64,000 nt of DNA from Lepidostoma basale (GCA_022606425.2 JAHDVF020001564.1:1550001-1614000), one strand, 5' to 3'; counted from the first letter of the stretch, positions 1 to 10,689 are shown. Translations and numbers: made by a program. Notes: generated by a model from the letters alone, not told the origin.

Positions 1-57
1 CCGTGGTTATCGCCAACGTAAGAGGGACCCGACAGGGCTCTTGAAGAAGAAGAAGAA
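1..57 (+). mobile_element. LINE-E 3' end
   Basis: The first bases read VIANVRGT in the frame of the 57.1 kb LINE-E copy and run into a GAAGAAGAAGAAGAA tail. This is the 3' terminus of an RTE-like LINE entering from the left edge. Confidence 0.6.
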
Positions 58-60
58 ATG

Positions 61-100
61 GCATTTGATAGTGCCTTAGAAAGGCGAAATATGTCATTCC
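61..100 (+). other. Decayed hammerhead-like motif (GCCTT type)
   Basis: A 5-bp stem GCCTT/AAGGC (73-77/81-85) with an AGA loop is followed by GAAA (86-89), ATATGT and C95. This matches copies at 11.5, 12.1 and 21.5 kb. The 5' core is TTGATAG instead of CTGANGA, so activity is not expected. It is a terminal piece of a hammerhead-bearing retroposon. Confidence 0.4.
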
Positions 101-119
101 CATGTATCATAAATATTCA

Positions 120-1090
120 TATTCTAAAAAACTATTATAGGGTCGAAGCACCAGTATTTGACCGCCCCCCAGTAAATGACCGTTGGTTAATAAAACAAAA
201 TATAATAAGAATTGCTCTATGTGTCCAGTCAAAAATCTTTAATCCCAAGAAACTATGACAAAAGAGGTAGGCAGAGACAACTGTTGGTAAGAAACAAAAC
301 TATCAGTTTTGAACTGTGCCTTGTCAAACGGTAAAAGTGCGTCTTCCCGTTGTTGTTTTGAGATTGTTAGTAGTTTTTATAAGGAAAAGTGTGGTAAGTG
401 TTTTTTTAATGTTATTTCTTATGCAATTCTTTGAATATTTACATATTTTTATATGTTAGGGTGTTTCATAATGTGACAATGTAACAAAATCTATGTATTG
501 TATCAATATAACCTAAAGTGGTCAATTACTGGTGATTGTGCTATTATTTTAGAGAAATATTAATTTTAATAGTAATACTCATATTTCAATAAAAAAAGTT
601 AGATAATTTAGAGAAGTCAATGTGTTTTTTATTGTTTTCTTTTATTTTGTACACTGAAATAATGAAATTAATGCCTTTAATGTGGATTACAGTACAAGCT
701 GAACCTTAAACGGTCATTCATTGGTGCTTTGACCCTATGTTACGACAATTTATGTAAATGGTATTTATTTAATTTTTTTTTTCACCGACATCCTGAAATA
801 TTCCAGCGCCCGGTGTTATAGCTCTATTATTGAAATTTACGGGTAAATCGATTAGTTTAAACGGTATTCGATTAATTTCTCTCCCATCTCTATTTTGGAA
901 GCTGTAGAAGAGTGACATTTGACCCATTTTGTATACTGTGTTATAACGAGGGTAATTAATCTGCAACTCGCTATTGCGTGGTTGAAATGTTTCATATTTT
1001 TATAAATTGTAATATATTGATTAATCAAAATTAACCTTATCTAGTTCATTAACAATACCTAGTCAGGTAAAACTCTAACTTGAAAACCCA
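120..1090. other. AT-rich stretch, nothing recognised
   Basis: Only short unsupported open frames. No LINE, SINE or hammerhead motif recognised. Confidence 0.4.
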
Positions 1091-1114
1091 CCTTAGTGAT
1101 ACTTTGTTATCATA

Positions 1115-1600
1115 CAAGATGAAAGTAGAATAAATGCAGTAGAAACGAGATCTCTTAGACGAATATAAATGGAACCCGAAATAGAGGAAGACCGAGAAAA
1201 ACATGGCACAATCAAATAAATCAAATATTGAATATCGGCCACGTGAGGAGTCAGAGAAATCGACGCGCGTGCACGATGTATCAATGTTGAGGAAGCGAGA
1301 GAAATATGTCTTCTTGTCATTCTTTCTTCATTCATTATTTCCATCTGTCCAAACAACCTTAATGATCCTTTCATTATTTTGCTCATAACACCATCATTCG
1401 CACCGCATTCACTTCTTATATTTTCATTCGAAACTCTATCATACACAGATTTTTACACATTCGTCTAAGAGATCTCGTTTCTACTGCATTTATTCTACTT
1501 TCATCCTTCTTTGCCAGTTCCATGCTTCGCTCCCATACATAAGGGTAGGTAGAAAAACACCATTGTTCACTGCCATTCTAGTTTTTTTTGGATAGGTTTT
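1115..1600. mobile_element. LINE-A fragments, head to head
   Basis: Positions 1118-1312 are LINE-A in plus orientation (sense for INAVE, RGRPRK, then the RRAC region). Positions 1313-1600 are LINE-A in minus orientation, from the HMER region to KKARMAVHNG. Both pieces carry stops. The junction at about 1312 joins two oppositely oriented 5'-truncated pieces, as in twin-priming or a later inversion. Confidence 0.7.
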
Positions 1601-1919
1601 TGTTTGTGTATTATTATTTTATTTAATCATGTCACACCACAAATTAATTGCTTCATACGAAAGTTTAGATTGTAATGTCTTGGTGTTAAAATATTATTTT
1701 TTCCGTCACTCTAACAAATTATTTATATGCATTTTAAAGGTGTATTATAGCTTAGCTCGTATCAAATTCATTGTTTTAACTTTCGTCAAAGTAATAATAA
1801 TAAAAAACAGTGAAAATTTCGTCACAATTGGTCCAGTATTTCTTGAGTCTATTGGTGTCATAGCAACAAACATTACCTTTTATTTATATAGATAAAGATG
1901 AAGACTGTAACGATCAAAC

Positions 1920-2323
1920 TTCTTTCTTTTTCCTTAGGCATTTCTCCACTGCTGGATGTAGGCCTCCTCAAACGTTTTCAATTCTCAATGTCTCTATCCT
2001 GTGCGACTCTCATCCTTCTTCATTCGTCTCCACGTCAAGACTCTGGGTGTCCACTCTCTGTTCCCTGTCTGGCGTCATGTTATACCCTTTTTGCACTTCA
2101 GTTTGCCAACACGGTTCATTATATCGAAAAGTTTTGTCCGGCGTCTGATTTCGGTATTGGATATTTTCAGACTTATGCCAAAACGATTGTCTCTCCATAT
2201 CCCGTTGAGCATATTTATTCTGTATGGTATTGGCTGTGAATATTCAATCTATACGTAATTACCGGGAGGATGTGTTACGATCAAACTAAAATATCAATTT
2301 TCAAATTAGTTTAATACAAAACA
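1920..2323 (-). mobile_element. LINE-B-like RTE 3' fragment
   Basis: On the minus strand this encodes relics of the RTE C-terminal region. The 3' end is near 1920, where the plus strand shows the CCACTGCTGGATGTAGGCCT signature (reverse of IQQW). Positions 2171-2323 are repeated directly at 3571-3723, on the far side of an inserted LINE-C. Confidence 0.6.
2171..2323 (+). repeat. Left copy of a ~152-bp direct repeat
   Basis: It starts ACTTATGCCAAA and ends near AATACAAAACA. The right copy is 3571-3723. The two abut the ends of the LINE-C insertion almost exactly, far longer than a usual LINE TSD. Confidence 0.65.
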
Positions 2324-3570
2324 AGACTGGCAAAAGCAACCATGGATAATACAACATGTAGAGTCAAGGTAGGAGGAGAGTTTACAGATGAACTCCTGGT
2401 ATCACAGGGTCTCAAACAAGGCAATGGTTTAGCCCCAACACTTTTTAACCTGAGTTTGGAATATGCCATATAGAAAACCAACCACCTTAACACGAATTCC
2501 AACACATAATTTCATAGCAGCCAGATCATAGGATATGCAGACGACCTTAACATTGTAGGAAGATCCCTAGCAGCCTAGCCTTTAGAGACAGCCGAGAGGT
2601 GGGTTTAGAAATGAACGAAGAAAATACAAAAATAATGAAAAAAAAACAGGAATGCAACCCATAGCTCATGGCGAACCATCAGATTCAAGGATAAATAGAA
2701 CTTTAAGATGGTGGAAGACTTCACTTACCTGGGCTCGTCTATAACAAAAGAAAACGAAGATCACAAGGAAATCAAAAGAAGAATCACAATTGGCAACAAA
2801 ACATTATTCTCTCTTCTAACTAACTAACTAACCATCACGCCGTCTCCCCGAAGGGGTAGGCCGAAAGAATGGACTGCCACACTTTTCTTTCCTGACATAT
2901 TTCTCTCGCTTCCTCAACATTCATACATCGTGTAATGCACGCGCGTCGATTTCTCCGACTCCTCACATGGCCGACATTCAATATTTGATTTATTTGATCG
3001 TGCCACGTTTTCCTCGGTCTTCCTCTATTTCTGGTTCCATTCACATCATTAACATATATTTTTTTTACCATTCTTTCTTCATTAATTCACTATCAGTGTT
3101 AAAATCAAGAAACGTACACAGGAAAACTATAATCACCTCTATAAAACAATCATCCGAACAGTGGTGACCTACGGGTGTGAGGCGTGGACAATGACAGCGA
3201 AATCCGCAGAGCGACTGGATACTTTTGAGAGAAGTGTGCTGCGCAGAATTCTAGGACCTGTGAATGATGGTGAAGGCTGGAGAGTACGGCATAATTAAGA
3301 GCTGTACCATATTTACAAAGCTCCTAGTCTCTTCACACAGGTCAGACTGAATAGACTGAGATGAGCCGGTCACGTGCAGAGGATGCCGTCATCGCGAACC
3401 CCAAAAAGATTGCTGGAGGTGGGTAGAAGACCAATTGGACGACCAAGGCTGCGATGGGAGGATGAAGTCTGGGAGAGTGGGGGCGAAATTGTTACGGATG
3501 TAAGGAGTTGAAGGCGAAGAATACTGGAGGCTAAGGCTCGATATGGGCTGTAGGGCCATCCAAGAAGAAG
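2324..3570 (+). mobile_element. LINE-C, RT plus C-terminal domain, interrupted
   Basis: Reverse transcriptase motifs QGLKQGNGLAPTLFNL (about 2405-2455) and GYADDLN (YADD from 2533) are visible. The C-terminal block VVTYGCEAWTMTAKSAERL starts near 3150, followed by RRILG and GRRPIGRPRLRWED. It ends with a GAAGAAG tail at 3570. Frameshifts and stops make it a pseudo-element. A minus-strand LINE-A splits it at about 2817-3085. The clade is RTE-like by motif resemblance only. Confidence 0.75.
2817..3085 (-). mobile_element. LINE-A 3' end inserted in LINE-C
   Basis: The plus strand shows the reversed (TTAG)n tail at 2817-2832, then on the minus strand a 78-codon open frame (2835-3071) ending QSILSAYPFGETA. 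It is 5'-truncated after the EERMVKK block. Flanking LINE-C sequence resumes after 3085, so this insertion is the younger event. Confidence 0.85.
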
Positions 3571-3723
3571 ACTTATGCCAAAGCATTTGTCTCTACAAAT
3601 CCGGTTGTGCACATTTCTTCTGAACGGTATTGGCTGTGAATATCCAGTCTATTCGTAATTACCGGGAGGATACATTACGATCAAACTAAAATATCTATTT
3701 TTAAATTACTTTTATACAAAACA
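3571..3723 (+). repeat. Right copy of the ~152-bp direct repeat
   Basis: Diverged direct copy of 2171-2323, starting immediately after the LINE-C GAAGAAG tail. Confidence 0.65.
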
Positions 3724-3724
3724 G

Positions 3725-4200
3725 AAGCGCTTGATTTTATAAATGCCTCGTCATGTTTGAAAAGAAATCAATTATTGATGCGTTTGTATTTGGGTTAAAA
3801 ATGATTTCGTCTATTCAGTACTCTTCCATACCAGAATCAATTACTATTTCACACCGTTTTTTGAACAATAACCATGTATCCGCCTATAAACAATGAATCT
3901 ATGTATGTCTGTGGAAATAATTGATTCTGTATCCCTCCAACCGTGATAGTAATTTACGAAAAATAATAGAACAGTCCATTGTTATCTGTCGTCATGTTTA
4001 ATTAATCAATCAATCAATAGCTTAACTATCGAGGGTGGATTGGGCTGTCTGCAAAAGCTGTCTAGATCTGTGCCAGTGATGCAACAGACCTCGGCTTCTG
4101 CTTCTGCAACTGCGAAAGTTCTGCACGTTTTTTGAAATCCGTTTCTGTTTCTGCTTCCGCAACTTCTATAACGGAAATTTGAAAAGAACTTTGAGAAATC
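3725..4200. other. No feature recognised
   Basis: AT-rich. It includes (AATC)n at about 4000-4020. The open frame on the minus strand at 4006-4365 is the shadow of the LINE-J copy that follows. Confidence 0.35.
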
Positions 4201-4545
4201 CATGATAGATTTCTCCGACAGCGACAGCACAGATTGTTTTACCAACCGGCCACCAGAACCAATCTGCCTCTGGTGACACCGGTGGGAAGAGCAATTAGTC
4301 TCCTGAACGCGGTCACCTCGGAGATCGACGTCTTGCATATTAGTGAAGGTACGTTCAGGAGACAAATACTCTTGACTTTAGAAAGTATCTTGTCTTCTTA
4401 ATGTCAAACCATCTCTAATGCGTTCCTGGTATTGTGTTGTATTTTTATAATATTTTATCTGTACTCAATAGATGCCTTTTTATTTATTTTTTGTTTGTAA
4501 TGTCTTTTGAGTTAATAAACTGATTTGATTTGATTTGAACAGTGT
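4200..4545 (+). mobile_element. LINE-J 3' end
   Basis: Encodes a decayed version of RFLRQRQHRLFYLPATRTNL and PVGRAISLLN, then an AT-rich 3' UTR and a (TGATT)n tail at 4521-4541. This is a jockey-like ORF2 C-terminus. Close copies lie at 26.4 kb (+) and 31.4 kb (-). Confidence 0.7.
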
Positions 4546-4919
4546 TTTAAATTTTAGCAGTAAAAATACCATTTATTATAGAATTGGTTTTTCTTGTTGT
4601 AGGGTTGAAAAAAACACGAACCTTCCCACCTCAGGACAGAGCAGATACGTCGAAAGGTGCCAAAAATGCAGGAAAGTGGGTAAAACGCGGTGGGGCCAGA
4701 AATGGGGGATGTTTAATATAGGGTTTATGTTATACAGGGGTTGGTTGGGTAAATCCAAATCATGAAGAAAACGAGAGGTACTGTCACAAACAAATTTATA
4801 AGTTTAGAATGTCGGAAAGTCAAAGGTATCCTGGCGTGGCATAACAATAAGCCAGTAGCGGGGCCCCTCTTATGTACACTCGAAGTATCGTCTTTAGTCA
4901 GTAGCGTCTTTTTTCTTTT

Positions 4920-5560
4920 CTGCACAAGTTGCAACTAAAATAAAGGATCTCGGTTTCGTATTTGATCCTAGGCTGACTTTTTCTGATCATGTGTCAATGT
5001 TGGCATCGACTGGCTATAAACTTCTGGGTTTTGTCCTAAGAACTTGCAAACAGTTCCGAAATCCCGAAGCGATGACATCAATGTTTAACGACATCGTTAG
5101 ATCAAAATCAGAATACGCGAGTCGTGTATGGTCTCCATACCAGCAGAAGTATGTGGAGGTATTAGAACAAATCCAGAAAAAAAATCCGAGATACCTCTAC
5201 ATGCGGATGAATGGGGTGTATTCGAGGTTTATGCACCACAATGATCTATTGATTAACACAGAGTACCACAGTCTCGAATCAAGAAGAAAGGTACATTGAT
5301 GATCTAAGGATTTAAAATACTCCGTAACCTCATTGATAGCCCATATCTCTTAGAGTGTTATGGCCTCAATGCACCGGACAGGTATGCTCGCGCTAGAAGA
5401 CACGATCTGTTGTGCATACCGCATAGCAGGACAAATGTCTTGGCGCAGCATACAATGACCCGGGGTATGGTGCTCTTGAATGAGGTGTCAGTCGATGTGG
5501 ACATTCTCCAAATGACCTATACGTCCTTTAAGGAACATATAGGTATATACCACAATTGCC
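4920..5560 (+). mobile_element. LINE-J ORF2 C-terminal region
   Basis: The open frame reads IKDLGFVFDPRLTFSDHV from about 4940, then YASRVWSPYQQKYVEVLEQI (5117-5176) and RYLYMRMNG. This is the post-RT region typical of jockey/CR1-type LINEs: a splayed-out RT thumb followed by an RNase-H-less tail. Stops after 5299 break it. Confidence 0.7.
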
Positions 5561-5617
5561 AATATTTTGTACATACCACAATTGTTTTATTTTAACATGT
5601 ATTTTAGTAATGATTTT

Positions 5618-5985
5618 TGTATAAGAAAGGCATGTAGAGCGGAAGAAGGTATTATGAACAAAATTATGAAAGGATCGCTGCGTTGGTTCGGACATATGGA
5701 ACGCATGGATGGAGAAAGAAAGGTTAAGAAAGTATACGTTAATGATGTAAATGGGGTACGAAGTCGAGGCAGACCGAGGAAAACATGGCATGACCAAATT
5801 AATCAAATTTTAAAGGTTGGTCATGTTAGAAGTCGGAGGAATCGACGTGCGTGTATGACTCGTTGTATGAATGTGGAGGAAGCTAGAGAGGTTTGCCAGG
5901 ATAGAGTAGTGTGGCGGTCCATTCTCTCTGCCTACCCCTGCGGGGAAACGGCGTGGTGGTTTGTTGTTGTTGTTGTTGTTATTTT
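5618..5985 (+). mobile_element. LINE-A1 3' end
   Basis: An open frame (5567-6010) contains [38 protein letters not shown] and SAYPCGETA. It then runs into the (TTG)n tail at 5959-5980. The C-terminus is intact; the 5' end is truncated just before KACRAEEG. Confidence 0.85.
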
Positions 5986-6208
5986 TGTAAATGTAAAATG
6001 TAAACAGTAATAGGGTTCTAAAGACCTGTCGTATACAAAAAAATAATAATAATAATCGCATCTCCCACACACTAAAATCAACCCCATAGAGTCGCACACA
6101 ACACCACACACAAACCCACAAACCACACCTATTACTTATCAATGGGAAGGAGGAACAGACTTCCGAGTCTCACTCCAATAAGTCAAAATATCAAAGTTCA
6201 AGTGTTCT

Positions 6209-6269
6209 GTTATTACGAAGCCCTGAGGAAGCTTGGGTACAAGCGAAACTAGTCGGCATTTAAAATAAC
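6209..6269 (+). ncRNA. Hammerhead ribozyme, all core motifs present
   Basis: Outer stem I is GTTATT 6209-6214 with AATAAC 6264-6269. Inner stem I is GCC 6220-6222 with GGC 6255-6257. The core is CTGAGGA 6223-6229. Stem II is GCTT 6231-6234 with AAGC 6241-6244. GAAA is 6245-6248, stem III is self-complementary ACTAGT 6248-6253, and the cleavage nucleotide is C6254 (GUC). One extra A (6230) lies between A9 and stem II. Type I topology with a stem I internal loop is typical of retroelement hammerheads. Activity is inferred, not shown. Confidence 0.8.
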
Positions 6270-6324
6270 CGCGTAGTGGTGAAAAACAAAGTGCCGTGTT
6301 TTTTCTTTTAATTTTATTTTAAAT

Positions 6325-6585
6325 ATAGCAAGACACTGAGGGATCGCGTGAGGAACACCAGAATAAGAGAGATATGTGAGGTTGAGGATATTATAAGATG
6401 GAGCAGACAGCGAAAAAGGGACTGGTACGATCATGTTCAAAGAATGGACTCCACCAGACTCGTCCTCGTGGAAGACCTCCTAAAATATGGAAAGACAGCT
6501 GGGAATCTACCTCACAGGAGGAGCAACTCTCTGGAGAACAGACCACATAGGTCTACAATAAGGAAGAAGAAGAAGAAGAAGATAT
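6325..6585 (+). mobile_element. LINE-D 3' end
   Basis: Encodes KTLRDRVRNTRIREICEVED, then RQRKRDWYDHVQRMDSTR, and a GAAGAAGAAGAAGAAG tail at 6561-6580. RTE-like C-terminal domain, 5'-truncated, with frameshifts near the end. Confidence 0.7.
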
Positions 6586-6599
6586 ATTTAATATATATT

Positions 6600-7082
6600 T
6601 TTTAAATACTCTTGACTTTGGAGAGTACCTTGTATTCCTAATGTCGAACCATCTCTCATGAGTTCCTAGTATTATATATCTATTATATTTTACCTGTTCT
6701 CAATAGATGTCTTTAACTATAATTTAACGAGCTTCGTGGCCGAGTGGCAAGTGCATTGACTGCCAGCTCAAAGGTTCCGGGTTCGATTCCCGGCGAGGGC
6801 AGTGTGATTGTCACATTTTCTTTGGTCTGGTGTAGAATTCACGTGACAATAAAATGGCGATAGATTAGCTACCTATCATATGTCACGAGAATCAGTATGA
6901 TAGCTATAATACCCTTTACATCGATTTGGCTCATGCTGTCTGATGCAAAAAGCGATTCAACAAAATAATACTAATAATAATAATACTAATAATAATAATT
7001 GTATAGAATATCTTTAGAGAAAATGAACTGATTTGATTTGATTTGAGAGAAAATGAACTGATTTGATTTGATTTGATTTACC
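6600..7082 (+). mobile_element. LINE-J 3' UTR split by SINE-S
   Basis: Positions 6600-6726 match the 3' UTR of the 4.2 and 26.4 kb LINE-J copies, including the segment after ILLTLESILS. The (TGATT)n tail resumes at 7026-7080 after the SINE and an (AAT)n stretch. Confidence 0.65.
6727..6998 (+). mobile_element. SINE-S, tRNA-derived
   Basis: The head contains an A box TGGCCGAGTGG (6737-6747) and a B box GTTCGATTCC (6781-6790), the internal RNA polymerase III promoter. The body follows with TTTGGTCTGGTGTAGAATTC and ends near GCGATTCAACAAAATAAT with an (AAT)n tail. It is inserted in a LINE-J 3' UTR. It does not fold as a functional tRNA gene. Confidence 0.85.
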
Positions 7083-7655
7083 TTGTTGTACCCAACTGAT
7101 TTCTTGCTGGATATGCTGGACTATCAATCATTGGAAATTAGACGAACTATCCAATTGGGTGTTCATTCTTTTTAACTGATTCGTGGTCGAATACATAACT
7201 CGGATATTTTGAATGACTTGACTTTGTTTGTCCCTGACAATTATCTGCGACAAAGGCCACATAGATTATTTCACCTGCCACTGTGTAGAACCAATTTATC
7301 TAAGGTTATACCCGTGGGCAGGGCAATAATCCGTCTAAACCGCATCTCTTAGGATGTGGACATCTTCCACGATAGTGAGGCTATCCTCAGAAAACATCTA
7401 TCTCTTAAATAATGTGTTGTTCTTCTTATTGTTTCTAATTACTTAATTGGTCTTAATTGTTTAATTATCTCGGTTTTTTTGTGTTTTTGTCTATTGTTTA
7501 CATAATAATTTTTTTATTTCATAATTGTATATTCTGTTTAAAAAAAAATTCTTGGTGTTTTAGTATCCTACCTGCATAGTCATAAGCGCTTTGGTTATAT
7601 ACTGTAATGTTTATGATTAAAAATTTTATTATTAAATAAATAAATTGAAATTAAA
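7083..7655 (+). mobile_element. LINE-J, second subfamily
   Basis: Matches the 32.6 kb copy: decayed DYQSLEIRRTI, LFVPDNYLRQRPHRLFHLPL and PVGRAIIRLN, then an AT-rich 3' UTR. One in-frame stop replaces a residue of the ISSDVD block. It follows directly on another LINE-J tail. Confidence 0.7.
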
Positions 7656-8039
7656 ATGCCCTCGCAAGGCGAAACAAATTTGTCACTATTTATATAAATT
7701 GAATCTAAGAAAACCACTAAACAGTCGTGTTACTATTATAAATAAGATTATCTTAAAATATATGATACTGATCCACAAATCACATGTGATGTTGCACATG
7801 TGGACATGGACGATCCGGACTTTCGTGTTTATTTAATTTATGTTACACGTATCCACCGTTTTTTAAATTAGCACTGTAATTAGGCACTTAACCAGCAAGA
7901 ACTTTAAAAGATACTGATCTAAAAAGAATAATTTGTGTTATATTATTTTTATTTCGTTATTTTATTTTATATCATTGTATTTTATATTATTTGTTTTAGA
8001 TTTATTTTGTGGGTGTTGGACGATTGAAGTGTGTGCGGG

Positions 8040-8195
8040 AGATGCCTATTGGTGGCGATGAGGTTCGCAACCCATCACACCGCGTCTCCCGCGGGGCGAA
8101 AAGAGAAGGATGGAGTGCCGCATCAGTGTGACAGTCCATTTTTTCTGCCTACCCTTTCGGGGAAACGGCGTGATGGTTAGTTAGTTAGTTAGTTA
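8040..8195 (+). mobile_element. LINE-A tail fragment
   Basis: Ends with the SAYPFGETA-coding block and GGTTAGTTAGTTAGTTAGTT (8176-8195). Just upstream, 8073-8110 resembles the same tail region inverted. Confidence 0.6.
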
Positions 8196-8199
8196 TATG

Positions 8200-8640
8200 A
8201 TACTGTTTTTGTTGCATAACTATGCTATTCTTGATTCAGTGGGCAAATCTCATTACATTCTTGGCGTGTGCGACAACAAAGAGACGGTAATTCGCGGGTA
8301 GCACCCCTATACTGTACAATTGTTTACTATTTCCTACCTCCGGGGTGTGGGTTGCGGGGTAGGTGAGAGGGGCAGTATTTTTTGCAAAATATTCGCAAGA
8401 GGAGACATGTTGACATAATGTACCGTTTTTATTCCGCTTTTATCCCTTACGTGTGCGAAAGAAATTTATTTTGTTTGAATTATCTTCTAAAATGACGCGG
8501 TTTTTGAAGGCAGGTAACCCCAATTTAAAATCCTGAAAAATTATTCGTATTAGCATAATTTAAAACGTAATTTTTGAATTCTTGGGTGGGCACGATTTAA
8601 TTAGGTCTACCTTTAAATAATATTCAGTAAATATTCATTC
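8200..8640. other. No feature recognised
   Basis: Mixed composition with a G-rich patch near 8340-8375. No coding or repeat signature recognised. The similar stretch 7656-8039 is AT-rich and also empty. Confidence 0.35.
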
Positions 8641-9055
8641 AACTTATTTAAAGTTAAGGCATTAACACTGTGGAATTCCATAGTAATCTACTTTTTTAGA
8701 TGCTTCGTTCAACTCCTTAAGCATTTCCGTCAGTTGTGTAGGGTCGTTACTGATGACAATAATATCGTCTGCGAAACGTAGGTGATTAAGGTGAGTGCCA
8801 TCTATGATTATGCCTTTGGAGTCCCATGGTAAATGTTTTAAGGCATATTCCAAAGCCAAAGTAAATAGTTTCGGAGAAATTGGATCTCCTTGTCTCACGC
8901 CACGCTTTACTGGTATCAGGTTAGTCTTCCAATCGTCATTCAGAGTTACATGCAATGTAGCGTTCTGATAAATATTCTGTATAAGATTTATGAAGCGATA
9001 GTCTATTCCAGCCCATTTCATCCCCTCCAATACGGCCCACACTTCAAGAGTACAC
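8640..9055 (-). mobile_element. LINE-F reverse transcriptase fragment
   Basis: The minus-strand open frame 8662-9042 (126 residues) covers RT palm motifs: RGVRQGDPISPKLF followed by RFADDIIVIS, with the catalytic FADD. This is the RTE/BovB-type signature. It starts inside the domain and stops at GIPQC. About 35 bp of it (near 8655-8690) reappear inverted at 46845-46880. Confidence 0.8.
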
Positions 9056-9109
9056 TAAAAATAAACATAGAAAACTTCTTAATAAGTTTTTTTATTTTCA
9101 TTATTTAAA

Positions 9110-9226
9110 TAAAGAATAACTAATAAAAAACGCGTTTAAAATTCGATACAAAAATTCTAAATTAATTAATTTTAAATTTTTGTATCTAATTTTAAATGTG
9201 TTTTTTATTAGCCTTTCTTTGTTCAG
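9110..9226. repeat. AT-rich foldback beside a hammerhead
   Basis: Arms of about 45 nt (9112-9160 and about 9172-9222) are imperfect inverted copies around TTAATTAATT. The right arm and following bases recur at 46330-46430, again next to a hammerhead core. Confidence 0.6.
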
Positions 9227-9241
9227 TTTTTGTTATATTTT

Positions 9242-9282
9242 TACACCTGAAGATGGAGGTATCCTCTGAAACATGTCGTGTA
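9242..9282 (+). ncRNA. Hammerhead ribozyme, compact form
   Basis: Stem I is TACAC 9242-9246 with GTGTA 9278-9282. The core is CTGAAGA 9247-9253. Stem II is GGAGG 9255-9259 with CCTCT 9263-9267 (outer G-U pair), loop TAT. GAAA is 9268-9271, stem III is ACATGT 9271-9276, and the cleavage nucleotide is C9277. All invariant core bases are present. One extra T (9254) lies between A9 and stem II. Confidence 0.8.
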
Positions 9283-9364
9283 TTTTAATATTGTTTTTAT
9301 TAAAAAGTGGTTTAAACAACGTTTTTTTAATTCCCAAAGTAAATATTCATTCATTTTAAATATT

Positions 9365-10175
9365 CAGCAGTAGCGTTAAATGCGTACTGCTGTACGGATG
9401 TGAGACTTGGAAATCTACCGCGGACGTTATTGGAACACTCCAGGTGTTAATAAATTGGTGCTTTCGCTCAATATTCAAGATCTATTGGGCTTAAACAGTG
9501 TCAAATGAGGTTCTCTAGACCATTTTCCGCAAAGCGTGTGCCGCGGCACACTGGTGTATTCCGTGGTCATCAGTTGGTGTGCCGCGGAAAAAAGTTTCAT
9601 CTCTCACTACTATTAAATAAAAAAAGAGAACGCCTGAGGACGAACAATGAAGAGATGAGAGTAGCCTTATCAACGATTGCTCCAAATTTCGATCGCCTGT
9701 GCTCAGCTAAACAGGCTCACATTTCTCACTAAACATCTTTTCATATTAGGTATACTGATTATAGTAAAAAATAAATATTAAATAAACATTGCTTTTTTCT
9801 TCGGTGAACCTTTAAAATTTCTTGATTTGATAGGTGTACCTTGAATACAAAAAGTTTGCGGAACACTGCTCTAGACCATGGCAGGTGAAAAGCCAATAAG
9901 AGAACAAGTCGCTAGACGCAAATGGCAGTGGATCGGTCGGTGGAGACGGAACCCAGCCTGCATCGCTCAGGGCGCACTAGACTGGTCCCCTATGGGGGAA
10001 AGAGGAAGCGAGGCAGACCTAGAGCCACCTGGAAAAAAGCCCTGCAGAGAGGTTAAGGCAGCAGGCCTCACTTGGGATGATGTTAGGCATCAGGCATGCG
10101 ATAGAGTCGGGTGAAGAAGGTTCCTTGAGACCCTATGCACCACGGAGGTGTGACAGGACAAAAAGAAGAAGAGAC
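9365..10175 (+). mobile_element. RTE-like LINE (C/E type) split by a hAT
   Basis: The left part encodes VLLYGCETWKSTADVIGTLQ. The right part encodes REQVARRKWQWIGR, RGRPRATWKKALQR and a GAAGAAGAG tail. The two halves share CTCTAGAC at the junction, the target duplication of the hAT at 9521-9868. Confidence 0.7.
9521..9868. mobile_element. Non-autonomous hAT element, 348 bp
   Basis: An 8-bp TSD CTCTAGAC lies at 9513-9520 and 9869-9876. The right terminus read inward is CAGTGTTCCGCAAACTTT; the left is CATTTTCCGCAAAG, a decayed match. Eight-bp TSDs and CAGTG ends define the hAT superfamily. The interior has GTGCCGCGG repeats and no transposase frame. Confidence 0.8.
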
Positions 10176-10224
10176 TTGTCTACCTTTATAAACAAGGAAC
10201 GTATGTTTAACAATTGAAAATACT

Positions 10225-10675
10225 TAATACGCAAAAGCCTATCTAAAAAATCTAAAATGGCGGTGCACAATGGTGTTCTTGTATCGACCCTTATGTATGG
10301 AAGCGAAGCATGAATCTGGCAAAAGAAGTATTAAAATAGAATAAATACAGTAGAAATGAAATGTCTTAGACGAATGTGCAAAAAATCTATATATGAAGTG
10401 AATGCAGTGTGAATGAACGTGTTATGACCAAAATACTGAAAGGAACATTAAAATGGTTTGGACACAGGGAAAGAATGAATGAAGAAAGAATAGTAATAAA
10501 AGTACACGTTAACGAACGATGAAAACGTGGCATGATCAAATAAATCTACACGACACGACGTATGAATGTTGAGGAAGTGAGAGAAATGTCTCAGGAATGA
10601 AAATTGTGGCAGTACATTCTTTCTGCCCACCACTTCGGAGAGACGGCGTGATGGTTAGTTAGTTAGTTAGTTAAT
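10225..10675 (+). mobile_element. LINE-A, degraded
   Basis: Runs from the NLSKK..MAVHNGVL region through an EAW*W motif to the SAHHFGETA block and ends (TTAG)n at 10654-10672. Several stops and deletions. Confidence 0.75.
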
Positions 10676-10689
10676 ACGAATGAAAAAAT

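Noticed and set aside
4006..4365. 119-codon minus frame at 4.0-4.4 kb
   Set aside because: It is the antisense shadow of the LINE-J C-terminus on the plus strand; the same shadowing explains most other minus or plus partners of LINE frames.
6737..6800. tRNA genes at the SINE-S heads
   Set aside because: A and B boxes are present but no cloverleaf or acceptor stem closes, and the sequence continues into the same SINE body each time.
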